Shown: in pieces, positions 16,605 to 23,904 of the stretch | Numbering within the stretch: position 1 is the stretch's first letter | Layout of the letters: each line of letters starts with the position of its first letter | DNA from: Candidatus Kuenenia stuttgartensis | Lineage (GTDB): Bacteria > Planctomycetota > Phycisphaerae > Phycisphaerales > SM1A02 | Reading direction: 5' to 3' | Assembly (NCBI GenBank): GCA_945902075.1 | Contig: CAMDMA010000010.1 | Coordinates: 1 to 64,000 of the forward strand | DNA length: 64,000 nucleotides | Made by a program: the position numbers and the translations under genes | Notes under the pieces: generated by a model | Seen by the model: only the letters and a program-made list of their open reading frames with translations | What the model was told of the DNA's origin: nothing | Database searches by the model: none

Positions 16605-16678
16605 GGAGGCCATAGCTCAGTTGGTAGAGCACCGGATTGTGGTTTCGGCTGTCGCGGGTTCGATCCCCGTTGGTCTCC
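16605..16678 (+). tRNA. tRNA-His (anticodon GTG)
   Basis: A complete cloverleaf: G-1 followed by acceptor GAGGCCA pairing with TGGTCTC (one G:U), D arm GCTC/GAGC, anticodon stem CCGGA/TTCGG with loop TTGTGGT giving anticodon GTG, T arm with TTCGATC loop, and discriminator C73 pairing with the encoded G-1, the hallmark of histidine tRNA. The 3' CCA is not encoded. Confidence 0.95.
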
Positions 16679-16721
16679 CTTCGTGTGGATATCCGGAACT
16701 TGAAAGCCACGCGTGACAACA

Positions 16722-16791
16722 CGGGTTTTCTGCAGCGGGTTTTCTGCAGCGGGTTTTCTGGGGCGGGTTCTTTGGGTCGGGTTCTTTGGGT
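16722..16791. repeat. 14-bp tandem repeat, five copies (two unit types)
   Basis: Five 14-bp units: two of cgggttttctgcag, one cgggttttctgggg and two cgggttctttgggt. It lies in the 216-bp space between tRNA-His and the nitrilase gene. The unit length and copy number equal those of the repeat at 933-1002 although the sequences differ. The block ends about 100 bases before the nitrilase start. Confidence 0.95.
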
Positions 16792-16894
16792 CTGTGGAGA
16801 ACGCCCACCCAACCGAGTAACTCGCAAAGAGTTTGCGCTCGTGATGCACCGACGCGATTGCGAAGTCTTGCCGACGTTTCGCTACCCTAATCCG

Positions 16895-17680
16895 ATGCGG
16901 TTCCACGCCCTTCAAACCGATCCTCGTTGGCTTGATGTCGCTGAGAATCGTTGTCGCATCGTCGCCATGCTTGATGCGGTTTCCTATTCAGACGGCGACT
17001 ATGTCGTGCTTCCGGAGATGTGCGAAACTGGTTGGTCGACCGATGCGGCGCACTATGCATCGCTGCATGATTCGCCAACGTGGTTCGCTCAGCTCGCCGC
17101 GACACGTGGGATCTGGATTCAGGCGGGTTATGCCGAGCATTTGCGCGATGGCCGCTTGGCAAATTGCGTCGCGGTCATCGATCCAAAGGGTGTCGTACGC
17201 GGCACATACCGCAAGAACTTTCTCTTCCCCAGCGAGCGCACAGCCTTCGTCGAAGGAAGTGAGATTCTCGTGGTAGAGACTGGGTCCATGCGCGTCTGCC
17301 CGCTGATTTGTTATGACCTCCGTTTCCCTGAACTCTGGCGATTGGCTGCATTGGCCGGCGCGGAAGTTTTTGCTGTAAGTTCATCGTGGCCTGCTGTGCG
17401 TCACGAGCATTGGCGTTCACTGCTCGTCGCGCGTGCCATCGAGAATCAAGCCTGTGTTATCGCGGCAAATAGGACCGGGAACGATCCAAGTGCGCAGTAT
17501 GTTGGCGGTTCAGTAGCGATCAATGCGCTTGGTGTGCGCCTCGAAGAGTCCGGTAGCGAAACGCGCGCGGTCTCTGCAACGTTTGACCGCGGCGAGTTCG
17601 ATGCGTGGCGCATGAAGTTCGGCGCACTCCGCGACACACGCGCATCACTGCTCGGGAGTATCGACGTCGCGAGAGTCTGA
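16895..17680 (+). CDS. Carbon-nitrogen hydrolase (nitrilase superfamily, omega-amidase-like)
   Basis: A 261-aa enzyme of the nitrilase superfamily, which hydrolyses C-N bonds of amides or nitriles. The Glu-Lys-Cys triad is visible as VVLPEM (Glu), YRKNFLFP (Lys) and ICYDLRFPEL (Cys), and the downstream SSWPAVRHEHWRSLLVARAIENQA motif fits the omega-amidase (2-oxoglutaramate/2-oxosuccinamate amidase, YafV-like) subgroup. Substrate is inferred from resemblance. ATG 16895 begins the first beta-strand as in homologues; TACCCT ends six bases upstream and there is no Shine-Dalgarno, suggesting a leaderless message. An in-frame ATG at 16844 would add 17 unconserved residues. Confidence 0.87.
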   Translation: MRFHALQTDPRWLDVAENRCRIVAMLDAVSYSDGDYVVLPEMCETGWSTDAAHYASLHDSPTWFAQLAATRGIWIQAGYAEHLRDGRLANCVAVIDPKGVVRGTYRKNFLFPSERTAFVEGSEILVVETGSMRVCPLICYDLRFPELWRLAALAGAEVFAVSSSWPAVRHEHWRSLLVARAIENQACVIAANRTGNDPSAQYVGGSVAINALGVRLEESGSETRAVSATFDRGEFDAWRMKFGALRDTRASLLGSIDVARV

Positions 17681-17790
17681 GAAGAGCGTCTGCGCGTTTT
17701 CTTGCTTTCTCATGCTTGCGTGATGCGCGCGCGTCGCAGCGCGTTACATTGCGCGCGCGTCGGTTGGATCCGACGACGAGGGCATGATTG

Positions 17791-18582
17791 ATGAACAACG
17801 ATCGACATGGAGAGTCGTGCGGGCGAGACGTTGTTGACGCACGCGTCGACGAATCCGCCAAGCGCGAAACTGCCCACCGTGACGCGAACGCGAGCGATGT
17901 CACGAGCGATATCACGAGCGATGTCACGAGCGATATCACGAGCGATGTCATTCGCATCGACATCGTTGGTGCTCCTATCGCTCCTGCTCTCCCCGCTGAT
18001 TCTCCGCGTGTTTCGGTGCGTCGTTCCACCAAGCGCACATCGGAAAAACAAGCCGTTGCGCCGCTGACGCGCGACTGGGACGAATATCGCACCGCGCTTC
18101 TCCGCTCGTTCTTTCGAGATGCGGGACCACTCGCGTCGCGTTACCGGGTTGGCAGCGACGATGTGGTCGCACACGCGCATGCGCTCTGTGTTTCACAACT
18201 CGAGCGTGGCTGCTATCTGAAGCCTGTCGCATGCATCGCCGATCTCGCAGTGGCGAGTGCCTGCTGCCTCGGTCGCGCCAATGCTTGGAACGAACTGTGG
18301 ATCTTTGCCGAGCCATCGATGACACGCGCGGCGTTTTCCCGGCTTCCGGAAACCCTCGCGCTCACGTGGACTCGCCGCTACTGGACCGGCCTTGAGCGCA
18401 TTTCGCGTCAGGGTCTCGGCGGATTGATTCGCTACGACGGCTCACGACCGATCCGTCTCTGGATCGTCGAACAACTGCTTGGAACCCTCGAGGAAGAACG
18501 CTCCGCCGGTCGCCTTGAGATTCGTCGCGAGCACCTTGGTCGTCCAATTCCGCTGCGATTGGTTGGCGAGCAATTGGCGTAA
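17791..18582 (+). CDS. Unrecognised protein with a tandem-repeat N-terminus
   Basis: A 263-aa soluble protein starting at ATG 17791 (a TTG lies directly before). Residues about 35-55 are encoded by five 12-bp repeats and read as alternating SDVT/SDIT units, probably disordered. The remaining 190 residues are mostly helical with two parts faintly like sigma-70 proteins: a DDVVAHAHAL stretch and GLIRYDGSRPIRLWIVEQL, which recalls the region 2.4 pattern of ECF sigma factors. The spacing between them is longer than usual and region 4 is not evident, so I do not call it a sigma factor. Codon use matches the neighbours. It ends 44 bp before a bidirectional hairpin. Confidence 0.6.
   Translation: MNNDRHGESCGRDVVDARVDESAKRETAHRDANASDVTSDITSDVTSDITSDVIRIDIVGAPIAPALPADSPRVSVRRSTKRTSEKQAVAPLTRDWDEYRTALLRSFFRDAGPLASRYRVGSDDVVAHAHALCVSQLERGCYLKPVACIADLAVASACCLGRANAWNELWIFAEPSMTRAAFSRLPETLALTWTRRYWTGLERISRQGLGGLIRYDGSRPIRLWIVEQLLGTLEEERSAGRLEIRREHLGRPIPLRLVGEQLA
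17892..17951. repeat. 12-bp in-frame tandem repeat, five copies
   Basis: Alternating gagcgatgtcac and gagcgatatcac units inside the coding sequence of the unrecognised protein, encoding SDVT and SDIT alternately; the fifth copy ends in t. The alternation suggests duplication of a 24-bp unit. Confidence 0.93.
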
Positions 18583-18625
18583 GAGCCGCCAGAATTGGCG
18601 CGAAGGAAGAATCACCATCGCATAC

Positions 18626-18666
18626 GAAACGAAGCAGCCCGCCGGAAAGGCGGGCTGCTTCGTTTC
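18626..18666. terminator. Bidirectional hairpin terminator next to tRNA-Phe
   Basis: A perfect 18-bp inverted repeat GAAACGAAGCAGCCCGCC / GGCGGGCTGCTTCGTTTC with loop ggaaa. It lies between the unrecognised rightward gene and the 3' end of leftward tRNA-Phe. No separate T-run follows, but each arm ends in a short U- or A-rich stretch. Confidence 0.75.
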
Positions 18667-18667
18667 A

Positions 18668-18740
18668 TGCCAACTCCCGGACTTGAACCGGGGACACTCG
18701 CATTTTCAATGCGATGCTCTACCAACTGAGCTAAGTTGGC
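18668..18740 (-). tRNA. tRNA-Phe (anticodon GAA)
   Basis: On the minus strand: acceptor GCCAACT pairing with AGTTGGC, D arm GCTC/GAGC, anticodon stem TCGCA/TGCGA with loop TTGAAAA (anticodon GAA), T arm CCGGTTCAAGTCCGG-like, discriminator A. CCA not encoded. Confidence 0.95.
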
Positions 18741-18769
18741 TCTCACCCGTTGGGGTCAACGGGACGGGA

Positions 18770-18797
18770 AGAGTAGCCGAACTCGCGGCCATGTCAA
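18770..18797 (-). promoter_or_regulatory. Promoter of tRNA-Phe
   Basis: On the minus strand TTGACA (18797-18792), a 16-base spacer and TACTCT (18775-18770), about 30 bases upstream of the tRNA. A consensus -35 element. Confidence 0.7.
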
Positions 18798-18813
18798 GAT
18801 GCTTGTGACGACC

Positions 18814-19299
18814 TCAAGCCGCCTTGCCAAAGAGGTTCGGCAGCCCGTTTCGATCGAGCATGGATTTATCCATTCCGCGAATTGGGTACTGATGCGCGAG
18901 GAGCTGTGACAAAGTCTCGTCGTCGGCAATCTCAAACTGCACTGCCATACCTAAAACACGCGTGGCGAAGCGGACCGCACGGGGTAACTGCCCACGGCTT
19001 GTCGCCGCCACCAGGTAGCCGTCATCAAGACGGAGCGGAACGATGCCGAACTGCCATGCCTGCCGCCGGATCACCAGTTCGCGAGCGTCGTCGTCGATCC
19101 CGCGCCCCGCGTCGAAGAGCTGTGCGCGGTCCTGCGTTTGCTCTATCCAGACGCGCTCGATGGTGTCCGAGGAGACATCAAACAACCGCTCGGCAAGCGT
19201 GCCAAACGGCTCGTTTGACGACTGCTGCTCCTCGAGAATCTCCTCGACTTGCGCGCGATTCAGAACACCCATACGAACGAGCATTTCTCCGATACGCAT
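18814..19299 (-). CDS. Stand-alone MshEN/GspE N-terminal domain protein
   Basis: A 161-aa soluble protein whose start, RIGEMLVRMGVLNRAQVEEILEEQQ, has the repeated helix pattern of the N-terminal domain of GspE/PilB secretion ATPases (T2SSE_N, MshEN type). The second half resembles the sub-domain that follows it. There is no Walker A or ATPase domain. In full-length ATPases such domains bind partner proteins, and some MshEN domains bind cyclic di-GMP, so a regulatory or adaptor role is plausible; the ligand residues cannot be judged by eye. ATG 19299 has a good ribosome binding site (GGAG, 7 bases). It is far from the main secretion operon at 40-58 kb. Confidence 0.7.
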   Translation of the reverse strand: MRIGEMLVRMGVLNRAQVEEILEEQQSSNEPFGTLAERLFDVSSDTIERVWIEQTQDRAQLFDAGRGIDDDARELVIRRQAWQFGIVPLRLDDGYLVAATSRGQLPRAVRFATRVLGMAVQFEIADDETLSQLLAHQYPIRGMDKSMLDRNGLPNLFGKAA

Positions 19300-19466
19300 C
19301 GTGTATCTCCTTCAAAACAATGGGTCGGCTCGATCACGCACCACGGTTCGATGATGGCGCAAATCCGCTGTGAATCGGCCGCTCGCGCGCCCGCGCAAAC
19401 CGCGCGATGTGCGCCGTGACCGACCGACGCCTTGCCAAGCCGCATCGAAACGCCGATAAACCTCCC

Positions 19467-20489
19467 ATGGCCCGCAGTAAGAACGAACGCAGCAACCTCC
19501 GGCAACTGGTGAACGCGCTCGCGCGGCGCTTCGCTGCAAAGGAGGCTGAGTGGGCCACGCTGATCGATCCACGTGTCTTGCGGAGGTTTCGTCGCGAGCT
19601 TTATGACCTCAGCGAGAGGCTCACCGGAAACGCGGCCCCGAACGATGCCGAGGCCACCGCGACACTTGATCGTGCGCGTTCAGTGTGTGCGGAGTTGATG
19701 GTTGCTGCGCGCATCCTTGACGCTGGGTGTGAAGTCGAGCACGAAGCAGAGACGCCAAGCGGTCGCCACGTCGATTTCCGGGCGCGGAAAAATGGCGTCG
19801 TCCTCAATGTTCATGTCAAACGCGCGCCGCAACCAACGCTGCGTGATGCGGAGGCGATCGTGCCAATGGCGTGGCGGGCACTTGAAAAGGTGCATCGAGG
19901 GCTTGTCGTTGCGCTTGCTCTTTCAAGAAACCTCCACGGCCGGGCGATGCAAGCCGCGCTTGGTGAGGCCTTCGCATTTGTCGAGCAGGCCTCGGTTGGT
20001 GACGAGCTCGCATTCCGCGACGCGGAGGCCCGCACCGCCGCCCGACTCCGCGCGATCGCTCCATCGCCAACCGGGTTTGTTGAACTTGTCGCCGATCTAT
20101 CCGCTTCCTTTGATAGTCATGTGCCCCGCTTCCAATCCACACTTCGTAAAGCGTTCGCCCAGTTCATGCCACGAAGCGAGAATGTGATCGTCGTCTGTGG
20201 GAGCACTGGCGGCATTGAGGCGTTTGCGACTGCACTCCTCGGATCCAACATCGAACGCTGGGACAAACGACCGCGTGTCGGCGAACTCGTCGCGTACGGC
20301 CGCGGCGGCGACGGATTCTGGGCGGGTTCCATGCGTAACCAGTCGCGACTCGCGGTCTACTGGACGATTACGAAAGGCAGCGGACCACTTCTGTTCGTGC
20401 GCGAAATGTCGTCTGCGCGCTCCGGTCCGCGTCCGCCGAGCGATCGGTCAAAGTTGGCCATCGCGCTCGCGCGGGAGATCTTTGCCTAG
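19467..20489 (+). CDS. Hypothetical protein with a possible PD-(D/E)XK nuclease-like core
   Basis: A 340-aa soluble protein. After a basic helical N-terminus, residues 74-120 show an order reminiscent of restriction-endonuclease-like folds: helix with E76 (AELMVAARIL), strand with D103 (GRHVDFRARKNG) and strand with V-H116-V-K118 (VLNVHVKRA). This fits E...D...xK with His in place of the usual Glu/Asp/Gln, so catalysis is uncertain. The C-terminal 200 residues are not recognised. ATG 19467 is preferred to ATG 19407, which adds 20 residues of low complexity. It is divergent from the MshEN-like gene and convergent with hflX. No methylase or defence genes lie next to it. Confidence 0.55.
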   Translation: MARSKNERSNLRQLVNALARRFAAKEAEWATLIDPRVLRRFRRELYDLSERLTGNAAPNDAEATATLDRARSVCAELMVAARILDAGCEVEHEAETPSGRHVDFRARKNGVVLNVHVKRAPQPTLRDAEAIVPMAWRALEKVHRGLVVALALSRNLHGRAMQAALGEAFAFVEQASVGDELAFRDAEARTAARLRAIAPSPTGFVELVADLSASFDSHVPRFQSTLRKAFAQFMPRSENVIVVCGSTGGIEAFATALLGSNIERWDKRPRVGELVAYGRGGDGFWAGSMRNQSRLAVYWTITKGSGPLLFVREMSSARSGPRPPSDRSKLAIALAREIFA

Positions 20490-20566
20490 GGTGCATCTGT
20501 CATCACGAAAGAAACGGCCGCTCGATAACGCGCCGTGCCGTGACCTTTTCGGCAGGCGAGACCGCA

Positions 20567-22027
20567 TCAATCTCCGGTCTCGCCGTCGCTCTCGCCGAGT
20601 TCCGCCGGCTGCATCAGATGCGGTGAACGCCGCTTTCCGCCGCCCCAAGCCCCACGCTTTGGCATCGGATCTTCGCCGTCCACCAAAAAAGGCTCCCCGA
20701 GTGGCAGCAGCTGCTCGATTTGCTTGTCGCCGATCTCGACAACCAGCTCAACCGCAGACGCATCCGTGCTCACCGCATCGTTGTCCTCGTCGCCGTAGCG
20801 CCGAGAAATAACCGTGCAACGCTTTTCGATCACATCGATGAGGCGTCCGCTCGAAAGCGGAATACGAAGCGTTCGACGACGAATCCCACCCGCGACCAGC
20901 TCAAGCACACGCGCGCGAAGCTCTTCAAATCCTGTTCCGTCGAGCGCACTAATCGCGATCGCTCCCGGTTCGCGTTCTTGCCATTCGTCAAGCGATCGAA
21001 GCGCCGCGCGCTCATCAAACGGGAGTTGCGGAATGATGTCCGTCTTGTTCAGTACAAGGATCCGCGGCTGCGTGTTTGCGCCAACATCTTCAAGCACTTC
21101 ACGCACCGTCTCAAGTTGCATCGGCGACTCGCGATCGCTTGCATCAAGCACAATCAGCAGCGCATGTGCGTGGATAGCATCTTCGAGGGTTGCGCGGAAA
21201 CTTGCGACGAGATGGTGCGGAAGATCTCGGATGAATCCGACAGTGTCAGAGAGGAGTACCGCATTTGCGCCACCGATACTCCAACGTTCCACGCGGGTCG
21301 CGAGCGTCGCAAACAGCTTGTTTGCCGCGAATGCTCCACCGCGCGTGAGTCCATTGAAAAGGGTGCTTTTCCCAGCGTTGGTGTACCCGACAATACCCAC
21401 CGTAAAGTGTTCAGCGCGTCGCTCTGCGACCTCACGAGACTTGCGTACTTGAACTTCCTCAAGTTCGCGTCGGAGTGCTACGAGGCGCCGCGAGACAAGT
21501 CGTCGATCGATTTCGATCTGCTGCTCACCAGGGCCGCGCGTACCAACGCCAACGGGCGCGCCACCAGTGACCTGCCCGAGGTGCGACCACATCGCCCGAA
21601 GCCTTGGCGCCGTGTATTGGAGCTGCGCGATCTCAACCTGCAGTTGCGCTTCGCGGGTCGTCGCACGATTGGCAAAAATGTCGAGGATGAGCTCGCTCCG
21701 ATCGAGCACCTTGACTTCAGTCGCCAATTCAAGCGCCTGAATTTGCGACGGCGAGAGCTCGTTGTCGAAGACGACCAGCGTCGCGCCGAGCTCCTTGACC
21801 ATCGCCGCGAGTTCCTCGACTTTTCCCTTTCCGAGAAACGTACGGCCTCGCGGCACATCTCGATTTTGCAGCAATTCGCCGACCACGCGGCCTCCCGCAG
21901 TCTCTGCAAGCGCGCGTAACTCGCCGAGCGGATCTTGGAAATCCATGCGCGATCCTCGCACGCGAACTCCGACGAGTACCGCCGGTTCCGCTTGGACTGC
22001 CGCCGAGTCGCGTGGGTCGATCTTCAT
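20567..22027 (-). CDS. hflX: GTPase HflX
   Basis: A 486-aa ribosome-associated GTPase that splits or rescues ribosomes under stress. The N-terminal HflX domain includes GKGKVEELA and VVFDNELSPSQ; the glycine-rich linker TRGPGEQQIEIDRR is diagnostic. The G domain has G1 GYTNAGKST, G3 DTVGF and G4 NKTD. After it comes a C-terminal domain of about 120 residues ending in an acidic tail. ATG 22027 has AAGGA nine bases upstream. It lies 33 bp behind tsaD on the same strand, so the two are probably one operon. Convergent with the PD-(D/E)XK-like gene. Confidence 0.95.
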   Translation of the reverse strand: MKIDPRDSAAVQAEPAVLVGVRVRGSRMDFQDPLGELRALAETAGGRVVGELLQNRDVPRGRTFLGKGKVEELAAMVKELGATLVVFDNELSPSQIQALELATEVKVLDRSELILDIFANRATTREAQLQVEIAQLQYTAPRLRAMWSHLGQVTGGAPVGVGTRGPGEQQIEIDRRLVSRRLVALRRELEEVQVRKSREVAERRAEHFTVGIVGYTNAGKSTLFNGLTRGGAFAANKLFATLATRVERWSIGGANAVLLSDTVGFIRDLPHHLVASFRATLEDAIHAHALLIVLDASDRESPMQLETVREVLEDVGANTQPRILVLNKTDIIPQLPFDERAALRSLDEWQEREPGAIAISALDGTGFEELRARVLELVAGGIRRRTLRIPLSSGRLIDVIEKRCTVISRRYGDEDNDAVSTDASAVELVVEIGDKQIEQLLPLGEPFLVDGEDPMPKRGAWGGGKRRSPHLMQPAELGESDGETGD

Positions 22028-22060
22028 TGGAATTCCTTGGTCAAATAGTTGCGCAAGGGA

Positions 22061-23146
22061 TCACTGTACGCGCTTCGGCAGAACCCCGCGCGCCAACCGC
22101 GAGACTGGTTCCGCTGGGGTTGAGAGATCATCCCCCATATCGCCGAGCGCGCGCCGCAGAACGGCGTGACCAGCAATCATCGCAGCGTTGTCCACACAAA
22201 ACCGCGGCTCAGGAACGATGAGATCAATCTCCCGTTCGAGACTCCATGCGGAAAGTTCCCTTCGGAGCGTCATGTTCGATACGACTCCGCCACCGACAAA
22301 GAGTGCACGTGGAGCGTGCAACTCCGCAGCTCGCGTGAGCCGATCTATGACTTGCGCAATCGCACCGCGCTGAAAACTCGCTGCGAGATCTGCGCGCCGC
22401 GAGTCGGTGAGATCGTGGGCGCTCCTCGTGAATGTCGCATGAGCGCCTCGCCCCTGCGGCACGCCGCGAATTTCGTACAGCAACTTCGTTTTGAGACCAG
22501 AGAGCGAAAAATCAAGCGGATTTGGTAGCTGCGGACGGGTGAACCGTAACGCTCCCGCATCACCGAATTGCGCGCAGCGTTCGAGATTTGGGCCACCCGG
22601 ATGAGGGAGCCCAAGCATATTGGCCGCCTTGTCCATCGCCTCGCCAACGGCATCGTCGATGGTGCGACCGATGAGTTCGCACGCGACCGGACTCGCGATC
22701 CGAAACAAACTCGTATGTCCACCAGACACCACGAGGCCGAGCGCAGGAAAGGCACCGGCGCGCGCCTGCATGTCCGTGTGCAGCAGGCCTGCGAAGAGAT
22801 GAGCAGCCACATGATCGACGGCGTAGAAAGGAAGATCGCGCGACCACGCCAACGCCTTTGCCGCGTTGCTACCGACGAGCAAACTCCCGATCAATCCCGG
22901 ACGAATCCCAACCGCGACAGCTGAAATCTGCTCGATTCCAACGCCAGCTTCGATCAGTGCCGCGCGCACCACCGGGAGAATCCGCTCGAGGTGAGCACGG
23001 CTTGCGATCTCAGGAACCACGCCTCCATATTCGGCGTGGAGGTCATATTGCGACGCGACAACATTGGCTCGTACGAAAAGATCGCCATCGACAATTGCGG
23101 CGGCGGTTTCATCGCACGAACTTTCGATACCAAGCATGCAATTCAT
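22061..23146 (-). CDS. tsaD: tRNA N6-adenosine threonylcarbamoyltransferase (TsaD)
   Basis: A 361-aa enzyme of the Kae1/TsaD family that transfers the threonylcarbamoyl group to A37 of ANN-decoding tRNAs, with TsaB/C/E. Motifs: GIESSCDETAAA at the N-terminus, HAEYGGVVPEIASRAHLE, the metal-binding VDHVAAH, LVVSGGHTSL, IDDAVGEAMDK and GGGVVSN. The message appears leaderless: TACCAT (23160-23155) ends 8 bases before ATG 23146, with CCGACA 17 bases further up as a possible -35, and no Shine-Dalgarno. First gene of the tsaD-hflX pair. Confidence 0.95.
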   Translation of the reverse strand: MNCMLGIESSCDETAAAIVDGDLFVRANVVASQYDLHAEYGGVVPEIASRAHLERILPVVRAALIEAGVGIEQISAVAVGIRPGLIGSLLVGSNAAKALAWSRDLPFYAVDHVAAHLFAGLLHTDMQARAGAFPALGLVVSGGHTSLFRIASPVACELIGRTIDDAVGEAMDKAANMLGLPHPGGPNLERCAQFGDAGALRFTRPQLPNPLDFSLSGLKTKLLYEIRGVPQGRGAHATFTRSAHDLTDSRRADLAASFQRGAIAQVIDRLTRAAELHAPRALFVGGGVVSNMTLRRELSAWSLEREIDLIVPEPRFCVDNAAMIAGHAVLRRALGDMGDDLSTPAEPVSRLARGVLPKRVQ

Positions 23147-23218
23147 CGGGCAACATGGTAGAGAATGCCCTACCGTTTGTCGGTGACTTCACCGAGGCTT
23201 CCTGTTCGCGCCGCCAGC

Positions 23219-23776
23219 ATGTCGTACCGACCTCCCTACATCGACGAGCGTTCCATCACGATTGAGGGTCCACATCCGGCCACCCTCGAGGAATCGGTGC
23301 TGCTTGCGCAGTGCGAGATTCACACCGGTCGCGTGGGCGGTCCGGGGGGCCAACATCGCAACAAGGTTGAAACAGCGGTTCGGATTCGACATGTTCCAAC
23401 CGATGTCGACACCCAGGCAACCGAGCGACGCAGTCAGGGACAAAACCGACACGTCGCGATCTTTCGTCTGCGGCTCAAACTTGCGTGCAAGGTGCGAACA
23501 ATTACGAATCGCGATAACCACCAACCGAGCGAACTCTGGCGACAGCGGCGGCAAGGCGAGAAACTACCCATTAGTAACGAGAATCAGGATTATCCCGCGC
23601 TGTTGGCCGAGGCACTCGATGTGATCGTCGCGCGGCGTTACGACGTTGCGGGCGCGGCAGGCATCCTCGGAATCACGATGAGCCAGCTGACGCGACTCGT
23701 CCGCCACGAACGCCATGCCTTTGCCCGGATCAACGAAGGCCGCGAATTGATCGGACTCGCAAAGCTCCGCAGTTGA
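23219..23776 (+). CDS. Peptide chain release factor-like protein (GGQ domain, no codon-recognition domain)
   Basis: A 185-aa protein with the class I release factor RF-1 catalytic domain: GRVGGPGGQHRNKVETAVRI holds the GGQ loop and the basic stretch that enters the peptidyl transferase centre. It lacks the large codon-recognition domains of PrfA/PrfB, placing it with small rescue-type factors such as ArfB-like or C12orf65-like proteins that free stalled ribosomes. A C-terminal helical region (about 125-180) follows the GGQ domain and contains a helix-turn-helix-like AAGILGITMSQLTRLVRH. ATG 23219 is used; ATG 23165 is only 18 bp from divergent tsaD and adds 18 residues. Stalled-ribosome rescue is inferred. 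Confidence 0.8.
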   Translation: MSYRPPYIDERSITIEGPHPATLEESVLLAQCEIHTGRVGGPGGQHRNKVETAVRIRHVPTDVDTQATERRSQGQNRHVAIFRLRLKLACKVRTITNRDNHQPSELWRQRRQGEKLPISNENQDYPALLAEALDVIVARRYDVAGAAGILGITMSQLTRLVRHERHAFARINEGRELIGLAKLRS

Positions 23777-23780
23777 CCAA

Positions 23781-23857
23781 CATGCGTCGGACATGCGTCG
23801 GGCATGCGTCGGGCATGCGTCGTGCATGCGTCGTGCATGCGTCGGGCATGCGTCGGA
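23781..23857. repeat. 11-bp tandem repeat, seven copies
   Basis: Seven units of catgcgtcggg (last two bases vary: ga, gg, tg). It fills most of the 128-bp space between the release factor-like gene and the M20 amidohydrolase. The last unit ends 35 bases before the amidohydrolase -10-like hexamer. Eleven bp is about one helical turn, so all units face the same side of the DNA. Confidence 0.95.
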
Positions 23858-23904
23858 GCCTCTGAGACTTTCCGCGCAGCCCATCAAGCCGATACCATCG
23901 CGCC

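Noticed and set aside
16722-16791. Insertion sequence end or attachment site next to tRNA-His
   Set aside because: No integrase, no duplicated tRNA 3' end and no mobile gene cargo; the tandem unit is too short and regular.
23781-23857. CRISPR-like array
   Set aside because: Units are contiguous 11-mers with no spacers and no cas genes nearby.
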